Shown here: piece after piece, positions 1-13,020 of the stretch
Position numbering within the stretch: the stretch's first letter is position 1
Layout: every line of letters starts with the position of its first letter
Program-made: the position numbers and the translations under genes
From: Aptenodytes patagonicus
Taxonomy: Eukaryota > Chordata > Aves > Sphenisciformes > Spheniscidae
Direction of reading: 5' to 3'
Length of the DNA stretch: 64,000 bases
NCBI RefSeq assembly: GCF_965638725.1
Contig: NC_134963.1
Location: forward strand, 7,943,501-8,007,500
The notes under the pieces: model-generated
What the model was told of the DNA's origin: nothing
The model's database searches: none
Seen by the model: only the letters and a program-made list of their open reading frames with translations

Positions 1-2439
<2,439 letters not shown>

Positions 2440-2581
2440 TAAGTTTGCTTCTGTTGTTAGTGTGTGAGTTTTGAACTGTAGTAATTAATCTTCAGGGACC
2501 TCGGATGAGAATGAGTTATCACAGAATCTGCCCTAGACTGTTGCTCTGTGCTTTGCTCTTAAAATAAATTGAGCAAAATAA

Positions 2582-2734
<153 letters not shown>

Positions 2735-2766
2735 GAAGATGTACAGAGACTTCCGTGCAAGGGCAG
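2735..2766 (+). other. PTPN11: PTPN11 3' UTR, part in the last coding exon
   Basis: This is a short untranslated stretch after the stop. It ends at a plausible donor, gggcag followed by gtgtgt at 2767. Human PTPN11 also carries a short UTR stretch after the stop and a separate non-coding last exon. The donor is inferred from the motif and from the recognisable downstream exon. Confidence 0.7.
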
Positions 2767-3804
2767 GTGTGTATGTTCGGGAGTGAGTGTGCATATCCAG
2801 CCTGAAGCTGTGGGGTTTGGAGAAAATGTACACAAAATCGAACTATGAGAAGAACTATAGGAAGGATTTTCTAATGCCTGAAATGCATGTGCTCTATCCC
2901 TCTTAGGGCGTTTAAATTCCAGAAGCTAATTTTAATTGTTACATCTATGCTACCCTTTCAAAACAACATGGAATATTAGCTTGGTAGTTCGACCTTTGTT
3001 CTCATGTCCTGACTCACCAGTGACATAACTTGGAAGTCTTTATTATTCAGGAGACTGAAATTCTGCATGCTAGCAGAAGATGAGTAGCAACTACAGTCTG
3101 AACTTTCCACGTCTTTTATAAGTGATCTTTGCTCCTGGTCGATGCTAAGGATTTGTGTGCATCTAAAGACATTCAAAGAACACTTAATCTCATGCTCAGC
3201 CTCAAAAAATGCGATGAGCAAGTTTACTGTTGTGCCTGCGTGGTGTGAGCAGTTGGTGTAGTATTGTCATACTAGTAAAAATTAAATCCTTGCTTTTGCT
3301 GAGATACAAATCTGTAGATTCTCTCTGTTATTTTTTAAATATCTGTTATAATTTGGTTCTTGCAATCAGACAACTGAATATATATAGGTTATTAGCTAAT
3401 AGGTTTATCTGCTACTTTGGTTAATGAGCTGTGAATACAGCAAAGGAGTACCTTTGAATTTGAGGTGTCTTTAGTCATTAACTTCTTTTGGATTCTAATC
3501 TAAAGCCTTTTGTCGTCTTTCCCCCTGTGTTTTTAAAGACCTCAGAAATCCTATTTTCTCTTTTCTAATTGGTAGCTCTAAATGCATTTAATCCATTTAG
3601 TCCAGGGATCTTCTCCAAGTCTATACACAATCTCATCTTCTACTGCCAAAGTACCATGCAATTTATAAGCAAGGTTTGAGACTTTTGGTTGCTTTTAAGG
3701 CTTTCTTGAGTCAAAATTGAGCACTTCTGTATAATGTCAGAATAAGAAATAACTGCTGTTTTTTCCCTAAATAATTTTTATTTTTTTCTCCCTTCCTTTC
3801 CCAG
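2767..3804 (+). other. PTPN11: PTPN11 intron within the 3' UTR
   Basis: This is AT-rich DNA of about 1.04 kb between the inferred donor at 2767 and a strong acceptor (a long T/C tract, then cccag ending at 3804). No coding signal is visible. Small open frames on either strand lack similarity to anything I recognise. Confidence 0.65.
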
Positions 3805-3993
3805 AAATGAATATGGTTTTTAAAAAGGTCAAGAAAGAGATGGAAGAAGCTTCACATGAACGGTGAACTCTGAGGGCTTGGTACCTTTTTATTCACGGTT
3901 TTAATCCTTCAACAGTAGGCAAAACTTAAGACCATCTAAAGATTGTTTATATCTCTTCTCTCCAATACCTGATTTACAATTGCTCATTTTCCA

Positions 3994-3999
3994 AATAAA
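3994..3999 (+). terminator. PTPN11: Candidate proximal poly(A) signal, PTPN11
   Basis: This is a canonical AATAAA about 190 nt into the non-coding last exon. It would give a short-UTR transcript. Use of the site is inferred from the motif only. Confidence 0.5.
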
Positions 4000-5567
4000 A
4001 GGAAATCCTTTCTACAATGTAGACAACTACTTTGTAGAGTCAGTTTTGAATCCCGCAAACTGTTGGACTGTCATCCATTTGTTTTTTAAATAGTATTTTT
4101 GTTTCACAGTATGGCTATTAGTTGGGTTTTTTTCCTTATTTGAGCAGTTGTGGGATTTTTTTTTTGGGGGGGTGGGGTGGTGGGAGAGTAATGATATGGA
4201 TAAATCCGTTACACTAATGTAAAATACTGATGGGAACAATACTTGATTGTTTGAAAACAGTGGATCACCAGCGTGAATAGAATCAGCTACATGATAAAAT
4301 TAGTCCTAATACATTTCAAACTCAGACTGAGTTTCACAGGGGTGAGCAGTTATTGATATGAAGGTGCTTTTTGTGATAACTGATGGCTTTGATTGCGACT
4401 TAGCTGAGTGGCTGGGTGGGCTATTTTTGAGAAATTATGCAAGGTAGCCTTTACATCAAACAAAATTTCTTTTACATGATCTCTACCCAAAACAGAAATT
4501 TACTGTATCTCTTAAAAGACACAGTGGCCTAGCAGTTTGTGAGGACACTGTCTATGTTAATTTGTCTGTGCTCATCTATTAAGCAAGAGGTTAAACTTGC
4601 AGAGTTCAGGTATTTTGAAAAGTTGCATGATGACACCTTGACAGCATATTAAAAACAGTGAAAGAAGTAACCCACTGTGCAGGCTGTTACCTTAGTTTAA
4701 GGTAACCCTCTTCCCCTTCTGCTGGGGAGGTGGAAGCTGTTGAGCCTTCTGGTTTTTTTTTAAGGCCTTATGCTAGTGTAAGTGGCTAAATTAAAGTTGT
4801 GTGGGGAAGGCAGTGCATGGAAGCTAGCTATCCACTAAAATTGCCTTAGTTGAAAAGGGCAGCATGGGCAGCAAGGCCAGCAGACTTGTTCTGGTTGGTT
4901 TGATCAGGCAGGAGTTTATTACCGTTCTACCTGAAGTGCCTTTCAGAGCTGCATTGAATTTGCTGTCCCTATTAGATTAAAAAATCACGTTCATCTGAAA
5001 CCACTTCTGATTGTTGTCAATGAGACAAAGTCCTCTTCTAGAGACTCTAGAACGAAGAACTGCTGTTAAGCTGCCAGTTAATTGGGTTTCTTCGCTTCGT
5101 TTGCTCTGTCCAATTATCTGGACCAGAAGCTCCCCTTGAAGCCATTAGCAGCTGCATGTGTGCATTAAGGGCAGAATCGGTCCCTAGGAGTGGGTACCAG
5201 TGGTGTCTTACCAACATATTTCCCCATGTTTCTGGGGAAGTTCTGTGACTTAAGTGGTGTTAAGGAATTACTGCCGTTTTCATACAGCGGGTGCAGATGG
5301 TGAACGCTGCGTTAAATTGCTGTATGCAAGGGTGCAGGGCCAATGGAATTGGGTAGTGAAATTATGCTAAAGCCTGGAATGTAATTAATGCAGCTTTGTG
5401 AAAGGTTAAGTGGGAGATTACATTACCTTTTCCTGAGAGTCCTTTGCAAAATCAAATATTTGAACATTTTGTTTGAACTGAATGAAGGTGCTTCTTTAAT
5501 GTTAAGCAGAATTTTGTTACTTTGCCTATTGTCCTTTTTGTCTTTTGAGGCTTTGGGGGTTTTGGGG

Positions 5568-5587
5568 TTTTTTTTTTTTTTTTTTTT
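5568..5587. repeat. Poly-T tract (20 T)
   Basis: This is an uninterrupted run of about 20 T in the PTPN11 UTR region. It is a homopolymer likely to vary in length, and it is the source of a lysine-rich antisense pseudo-frame. Confidence 0.85.
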
Positions 5588-7305
5588 GGAACTCCTGTCA
5601 CCAGCATACCATAATATCTGTTTTAATGTCATAGCTTTATACTTTAGTCATAAATACTTGTGCCCTTTCTAGATCTAAAATTTCTAGTAATGATGAGAGA
5701 GAAACCTATTCATTCGGTAGCGAGATACCTATTTTACATCGCCTGCTTCCTCTCCTGTCCCTGTTTACAGCTTCATCCTGCTGAACAGGGATCAGTTATA
5801 AGCATTGGTATTTGTATAGAGCAATTGATAGCAATTAAATATTTGTCTAAAACTTTGTGCAAAGTTAGACAAATTCTACACTTCATACGTTATAGCAAGG
5901 TGGAACGCGTGTTCACGTTTGGAGCTATTCTGCACCAAACTGAAAAGTCAGGGGGAAAGTCAAGAGAAATGAGAGAAGGATCCTGAATGAATCTGAACTC
6001 TGTTAGGAACTCAGTTAATGTGATGTGTCTTAAAAGATTGACCTGTATAAGCAGCAATCAGTTACATGGCCAACATAAAGTTGCCTCTTTTGACCTCATT
6101 TTAGCTGTTTAGAACCTGCCGCTGTAGGATTTTTTTTTCTTTCTTCTTGGAACCAGGGAAATTCTTACTGCAGAATGCGTATTAATCCTGGGGAGCATAT
6201 GGTGGAAGAATGTCAATGCGGGGGGAACAGAATCTGAAAGATTGTGAACAAATACTCCTATCTTAACTGGAGTATTAGGCCCTGCTGAATACCAAAGGGG
6301 AGACCTTGCAAAATAAAATCTGTCTGCCTTTCATGCACCGGCAAGAGAGGGATGATTCTTAAAGCATTTTTTTAAAGTTATTTTAGACAATGGCTGGGGT
6401 TTGTGACAGATGAAGCAAGAAAGAGAAATGTCCTTTGGTTCAGGGGAGATAAGTGAGTGTGGGTTTCATGTATTTCTAGTGAGTTTTTAGAGAATAAATT
6501 TTAAGCATTGATTTACAAGCTTTTGCTGTATCAGTGGAATGGAAAAGGGATGCAGTTCTGCAGTGTTCTGTTGTAGACGACTTTATACCACAAGGGAAAC
6601 TTTAACCCAACTCCTAAGGCACAATAATTTATGCCAGCATGAATTTGCTGCAGACTTCATTTACTGAATGTTTTATAGCATACACTTTAATTTCAGCTAA
6701 CTGTTGTTAGGACTGATTGGTTCTCCTATTAATCCTCACCAAACTTTATTTTTTTTCCTTGTAAGATATGTGTTTGAAACACAATTAACTAGGATATGGC
6801 TAACGAAGTTATAAAACCTGTTTCCTTTTTTGTTGTAGGGATGGGAAAAATCACAGCTGGTACTAGGATGTGTTGTCAGGTTTTGATTTTCTACCCATAA
6901 CTTCATTATTTCAAATTAATTTTTAATTTCTCCCTTTTAAACAGTGAAACGTAATTAATAATTTCAAGCCTGTTTATTTATGACATTATTGTGATTTTTT
7001 TTTTTTATTACAGTACTAAAGACTAATGAAAAAGGATCCTCTTTATTAGGTGGAGTAGACCTTGCATTTATTTTTTTTCCTGCAGTGTATGAAGTATTGT
7101 ACCAGAGTATTAAATGAAATGTAATATTTTATTGAAAAATCTCTATCCTTTAAAAGGAATACATTTAGGATGTCATCAATTTGATGTGAATCATGTAAAT
7201 GTTGATAATGCGCTGTTTATTATACATCTAGTGTTTCAAAAGACTCACTTATTGCCTTTTGCCCACATACATTCTGTAGACCATTTACAATTGTCAAAAT
7301 GTGAC

Positions 7306-7311
7306 ATTAAA
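7306..7311 (+). terminator. PTPN11: Candidate distal poly(A) signal (ATTAAA), PTPN11
   Basis: This common variant hexamer follows an AT-rich stretch of UTR-like sequence and is followed by GT-rich DNA (7336-7360) that could serve as the downstream element. Confidence 0.4.
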
Positions 7312-7448
7312 ATAATAGTTCATGTATAGAAATATTGGTGGTTGTCCATTGTTTTCTGTGCTGGTATTTATGGGTCTTAGTTCAGCTGCTCTGCTAGCTG
7401 CATTGTGATTTTTTTTTTTTTTAATTGCTGCGAAGCTATATTATCAGA

Positions 7449-7454
7449 AATAAA
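7449..7454 (+). terminator. PTPN11: Candidate distal poly(A) signal (AATAAA), PTPN11
   Basis: This is a canonical hexamer near the right limit of the AT-rich stretch, just before an A-rich tract and the change to GC-richer DNA. A second AATAAA lies at 7517-7522. Confidence 0.4.
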
Positions 7455-7522
7455 AGCATATCTGTAAACATCAGCACTTCAAAAAAAGGAAAAAAAAAAA
7501 AGAAATTAAAAAAAGAAATAAA

Positions 7523-10500
7523 AATCATTTTCTTAAGATGGTTTGTCAGTTACTCTGTTCTCCAGCTTGCAGTCAGAAAAGATGGTGTTGTGTGGGCACT
7601 AATCTTCAAGCCTAGATCACAGTGTTTCCGAGTTGTACTGCTGAGCCCCCGTGGGATGAGATGCTGTTGAAGAGAGCAGCTGTCCTTCCTGAGAGCCAGC
7701 GGAGCAAAACTCTTATTAAATATGATGTATACCAGCTTTTATCTTTGTGTTCCTACCATCCGCTGGCTGCCCGGTGGGAGGTTCTCCGTGCTGTCCAGGT
7801 ACTGCCTTTCCAGATAGCCCTCGATGGCTCTTGTCCTGGGAGTCCTGTGCTTGTGTCCCTGATGCCTTCTGCTTTTTCTTTCCTGTTCCACCTCTAGAAA
7901 ATTGACCCTCATTGTTTCTTTCCCGAGTTTTGGAGTTGGTGTGGAACATGCTCAAAACTGGGATGGGGTGGGGATTGGCACTTTTTTTTTTTTTGCTATT
8001 AGTGTATAATCAATCAGTTTTAATTGGGGAAAGGAAAGACAATCCTGTTCTTTCTCTGTCCACATCACACTTAGCTGCAACCAGTTCTTCTGGGGTGAGG
8101 GAGAAAGAAGCTGCTGCTCTCACTCCTGCTGCTCCTTCCTTCCAGATCTTTCGTCTCTTGCACCATTTGTCTTTGGGGCTCTGCTGTTTCCTGAGATCCT
8201 TTTATGCCAGCACCATGCAGTGACTCAAAAGAGGGACTGGCGCTTTGAAAAGGAGCTGTGTTGCACCCCGGGCTCCTTTCTGCCAGCTGCTGCTACCATA
8301 CTTCAAAAGCTATCAACATTTCTGACTCTCTGCGGCACTTGGAACTAGACACTTCCAAAAATGTAACGTCCTACCTGTTCTCTAGGCTGGAGCAGAAAAG
8401 CGTACGTGTGCCCCTAAGTATTGCATGTCAGGCTAATTTTAGGTCCACTAATGCTGCTTTTTCTTTCTTGCAGCCATTGGGAATGTTCCCCTAGGCATGT
8501 CATTGCTGTTATTGATTCCCAGAAACTAGACAGCCCGAGCGGCTTCGCTAACGTATGAAGGGTTTTTAATTCAAGGAAAGGTTCCACTAAGCATTAGCTC
8601 TCCCCTCGATCCTGCTTTCAGGGCTGAGTGGTAAAAATGCAGCTTGAGCCATCCTGCAACTTTTTAGGAAATAAATGCTGTGTGTTGTAACACAGACAAC
8701 ATGAGCAGTGCCAGTTGAACACAGAGCAAATATCAGCTGAATTTGTAGTAAAACAAGCTTAATCTCAAGGCGATGGCAAAGCATAGAGATAATCTACTGA
8801 AATGCCAGGAAGGAGGCAAAGCCCTGTGGTTGAGGCCTCTGCAGATTCACATACAAGCTGAATTCAAATGAGGGCAGTAGCTATGCAGAGCGGCTTGGGT
8901 TTAAGGCGATTATCCTGCAGAGTAAGATTTTTTTTTTTTTTTTAATGAATGCGTCTAACAGTTTGCATCCATCTCTGTGTATAGCAATGGTTTTATAATC
9001 TGTTTCAGGGTTGGAGAGGGAGGGGGACTGGTCCAATCTGAGAACTTTGACAAAGATTGAAAGCGATAGTGATGTGGTGACACTTACAGACCCTCCTGCT
9101 TTCTCCCAGGCTGCTGTGTTGCATTTTTGCTTGCCCCGTGTAGGTAGGTATGAATAGAGGTTATTCTCGCAGCGCTCTCGGTGTTTATACAATCCTAGAT
9201 GATTGGATATTGCTCAAGGACAAGTTTGTTATCTCCATAAAACCTTGAAACTTTGGCTGACTTTTCTTCAGTAGGAACGCCAATGCAGTTAGTGTTTAGG
9301 TTAGGTGACTTCTGAAACGTGCCTCCTGTTATACGGCAAGATGTACACATCGTACGGCTCTTCTGATCCTGTAACAAGAAGAGCTGAATGCGTCAGGAAA
9401 AATGAAGGTGTCCTTCAATCAACCTATTTGCTCCTTCCAAAGAAAACATTTTTCCAGCACATCTCTCTTGGCAGAGCTGTTGCAAATCAGATTCCATTTT
9501 CAGGGTAGCAATTCTTGTTTCGTGTCCCTGTGTGTTACACCTGGGTGTGCTTTTTAAGCCTTCACGTGCTAGTCCCTTCGCTTGGGATCACCCTTGAGCC
9601 CATTGCGTGACGCTTGTGCTTCAAGTCTCTGAAATCTTCCTTTGCCTTGAGCTGGGGCCTGAGGCTCAGACGTGCATCTATTTTTTTTTTTTTCCCTTTT
9701 TCTTTTGTAATGGTTGGGCAAGATACCTTCAAAGGATTCTTAATATGCTGATTGCTTCCTGGTTTCCCCACGGAGTAAGACTCAGCATAACAATTCATAG
9801 ATCAAAACGTTTGATTTGAAAAAATCCCCAGCTCTCCCAGTGAATGCCTCCAAGTGTTGGAGGGGCTGCTACATTTTTAGTGTGCATCATTTTGACAACT
9901 CGCTGTTTTTCTTGACTATGTGCATGTTTGCTCCTAATGGAGGAAAGATCTTTGGATTCTCATGCTGGTGCTTTTCTCAGTTTCCTTATTTGTGTCACTG
10001 GATGTGAAACAGGAGGGGGAGGAACTCCCTAGCCCTTCTTGTGCAGGAAATCAGGCTGGAAGATGCTGTGACTCCTCCTGGTCTTTTTATTTCATAGTCC
10101 TATGTCTGAGCTCAGTTTATGATTGTTTTTTCCTGGGTGCAATCTAATTTTATAGATCTGTGAAGGTCCCATGTATATTTACAACTACAAACGATAGCTG
10201 AAGGGATATAAAGTGCTGTATAAGAAATAGGAGAGAGAAATAATACGTAAGCGGTGGCTTTTTCAAACTGCTTAATCTCACTTTATCTTGTGCGTTTAAG
10301 GTTTTGTATTTGTAGAGTGGGTGAGTGCCCTTCCGAAGAAAGGGAATGGCTCTGTCCTTCCTGGTGGCTTGGCTGTGGGTATGCAGAGCAGGTCGAGGGC
10401 TGGCTAGTGAAGATTGATGGCGCTCACTGTTTCAGGTAAGTCTGACCTCAGCTCCTGCCCGACTGCAGCAATCCTGGCTTGGTCTGTACGTGTTTGGCCG

Positions 10501-12960
10501 CCCTGGCCTTCCCGTGGGAAATGGTGTCCCTTGGGAGCCAGTGCTTTGGATACAGACCTGCATAAGGACGTGTCCTCCCGCTGCTTTCCCAATGCTTCTG
10601 GCATCCTTTGACAGCAGCTGATCGTACTTGTAGCACTGTCCTAATTTAGCATAGCAGAAAGTTGCTTTAATTGGGGTATTCTTTGTGTAGGCTTTTGTGC
10701 AAACAGCAAACCTCCCCGGGACTTCTCAGCCCCGCAAGCTCCGTGCTTTGCAAGTCTTTCCCCCAACAGCGTCAAAATCTGAGTTTCGATGTTCGCCCAT
10801 GTCGACTGCGGTACTCGGTGTGTGGTGTCGGTGTGTGAACTGCTCCCCTTCCTTCAGTCTCCTGGTGTCCTCTCGTTAATCACAGATGTTTGCAGTGACT
10901 TGCATTATTGTAATTAACGGCCTTTCTGCACATGGCAGTCAATTCGCATTCCTCATGGCTCATGAGCTCAGGGAAATGCAGTACTTCCAGAGCATCTACG
11001 CTGGATCGCTTCACGCTGCTGTCCCTGCAGGTGTCCTGCACTAACCTCTGTGTAGCCTTCAACCTTCTTGTTTCTGTGATACGGAGGCTGCTGTGGTCTC
11101 CTAATAAAGTGATTTGACTAAATAGTGTATGAAATTTGAAATCAATCTCTAAGGGTTCTCCCACAAGGATCTGTCTGAAAGTTAACCTTTTGATTTATAG
11201 CAACTCATAATTGTACAAATCATCAGTGGATGTACTGAATTTCTATTAGCTTTGGTCCATTTCCCAGGCCTAGATCTGCATAGTAATATCAGTGTCTGGA
11301 CAATCTGCTCCTAAAATTCAGTTGAATCAATCAAAAGGCTTTGAGTGGTGACTTCCATTGCAGAGATGCGTTTCTGTGTAACATGGAAAAGCAGTAGACT
11401 CTGTTACTCAAATTGCTTTTCCCAGGCGTGGGTCAGTGGATGGACTCAGTCTGGATCGTGATGCTTTTATCAGAGGCATGAGAAAAATGTGAAGCTGCTC
11501 TCCCAAACACTCAGTGCCTGCCATTGATGAAAACCAAAGGATGGGGCCAGCGTGTTGCTGTCACCCTACCGAACAAGTAAGCGTGTCCTCAGGGTGGTTA
11601 GCTGTGACAGCCTGTGCTCCGTCCTTCCTGAAGGAACAGTTGGGGTCCCGCTCCCTGTAGCTATGTCTTGCCCTTTGGGTGTGAAGCTCTTTAGGATGAA
11701 TTACAGAGTCTCAATGGTAACACAGCTTGGGAAATGAAATTGGGGATGGAGCCCTTGTCTTGCCCGCTACCTGGGCTTGCCTCATGTTTGCCGTCCTTCC
11801 TCCCGGTCAGCATCACTGTGCTTTAAGCTGTAGGATAGGAGGGTGACAGGATGACTGATGTTTGGAGGGTACAAGGATCCCCCTCCCAGGGGCTTGGGGC
11901 CTTTTTCTCCCCTTTTTCATGAAGGGTGTAGGAAGAAGGGCCGTGGTGGTGGTGAGCTTCCTTCTGCAAGGCTTGTTCCCATTTCTTCGGCCGGTCGCTG
12001 AGCGTTTGTTTCTGACACGCAGCACGCTTGGTGCTCTGGCGCGGGATCAGAAACACCAGGGAGAGGCTTTGTTCCAGTCTGTGCTGCAAATGGGCTGATT
12101 GCTGGTGCGTAAGAGCCTGGAGGCTTTTGCATGTGAGCGCTTGTAGCTTGACTGCAGAAGTCTCCTTGTGCTTAACGTGTTCAGCTCCTCTGTGCTTTGG
12201 GGCAATGGGTTGAGTTAAACAATTCACCGACAGGCTCCGGCTCTGCTGAGTTTGACCCTCGGAGATGCGGGGAGTAATAGACTGTGCTAACTTGTCAGGT
12301 ATATTGTGAAAATAAACACTGTGGAGATCTCAGGTCTCGAATATTACCCCGGCGGGCACCATAAGTACCTAGCGTGAGATGTTTATGTATGGTTCACCTG
12401 GCTGGATTGCCGACTCCGCTCCCCTGGAAGCCCCTCTACTGGGACAAGGAGGTAATTTCGTACTCTGGTGCCATCAGACCCGGTGAGGGCTTGCTGCGAG
12501 CCCTGACCATCGCCCGCAGGCTTTTGAGGATGCTGCGAGCAGCACTTGCTAAAGCATCCCCTTGTCACCGCAGCAGCACGGTTACCCCAGTCCCTTTGCA
12601 GCACAAAGTCTCGATCTTACGGGCTCTTGTGTTAATTATTTGCGTGTTAAACGTGCAAAAAAATGGGGTGTGTGTGTGTTTTCCGTTAGTGAGCCTTACT
12701 GACCCTGCCTGCCTTCCCTTTTGCTGGAGGCTGCATTTTGCTGGTGTTGTCCTCAGCGTCTAGCAGTGATGCACAGGCACAAAATGTGCCCCGTGTGCCA
12801 TCGGTCTGGGGCTAACACGCGCTGTAGCTCTTTTATCTCTATTAATAGTTATTTCCTCACTGAGGATTTTTATGCTTCCGTGCACTTAGGGAAGGTTGCT
12901 TTCAAATTCTCTTCCTATCACTCACGATAAATGGTGTGTCAGTTCCAGGATAAATAGGCA
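7523..12960. other. Intergenic DNA between PTPN11 and RPH3A, first part
   Basis: I see no supported gene here. Base composition moves from AT-rich to mixed and GC-richer beyond about 7.6 kb. Several poly-T runs occur (near 7981, 8929 and 9680). Open frames are short, overlap on both strands and lack recognisable domains. Transcripts downstream of PTPN11 or long non-coding RNAs cannot be excluded. Confidence 0.6.
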
Positions 12961-12973
12961 GGATGGGAAAGGT

Positions 12974-13020
12974 GTTGCCATAGTAACAGAGGGATTTCAG
13001 TGATTGGTATCCATGGCAAT
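12974..13020. promoter_or_regulatory. Pair of RFX X-box motifs with a CCAAT element
   Basis: At 12974-12987 the sequence GTTGCCATAGTAAC fits the RFX X-box pattern GTNRCC-N(0-3)-RGYAAC exactly. At 13007-13020 GTATCCATGGCAAT is a near-consensus palindromic RFX site. An inverted CCAAT box (ATTGG) lies at 13003-13007, touching the second site. RFX factors bind such paired half-sites and control ciliary and neuronal genes among others. The spacing of 33 bp start to start suggests a compact cis-regulatory module. Binding is inferred from the motifs alone. Confidence 0.5.

Larger units (their letters stand above)
3805..7470 (+). other. PTPN11: PTPN11 non-coding last exon (main 3' UTR)
   Basis: A strong acceptor is followed by sequence that resembles, as far as I remember it, the start of the human PTPN11 terminal UTR exon: a run of A, then GGTCAAGAA, a purine-rich stretch, then GGCAAAACTT and ACCATCTAAAGA. 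Human PTPN11 mRNA has a UTR of several kilobases, so the long AT-rich stretch up to about 7.47 kb is probably UTR. The distal end is not certain: poly(A) signals occur at 3994, 6312, 6493, 7306 and 7449. It contains a 20-T run at 5568-5587. The small open frames inside it are not credible genes. Confidence 0.65.

Noticed and set aside
5388..5672. Open frames on both strands around the 20-T run (Phe-rich on +, Lys-rich on -)
   Set aside because: Both are products of the homopolymer inside the PTPN11 UTR.
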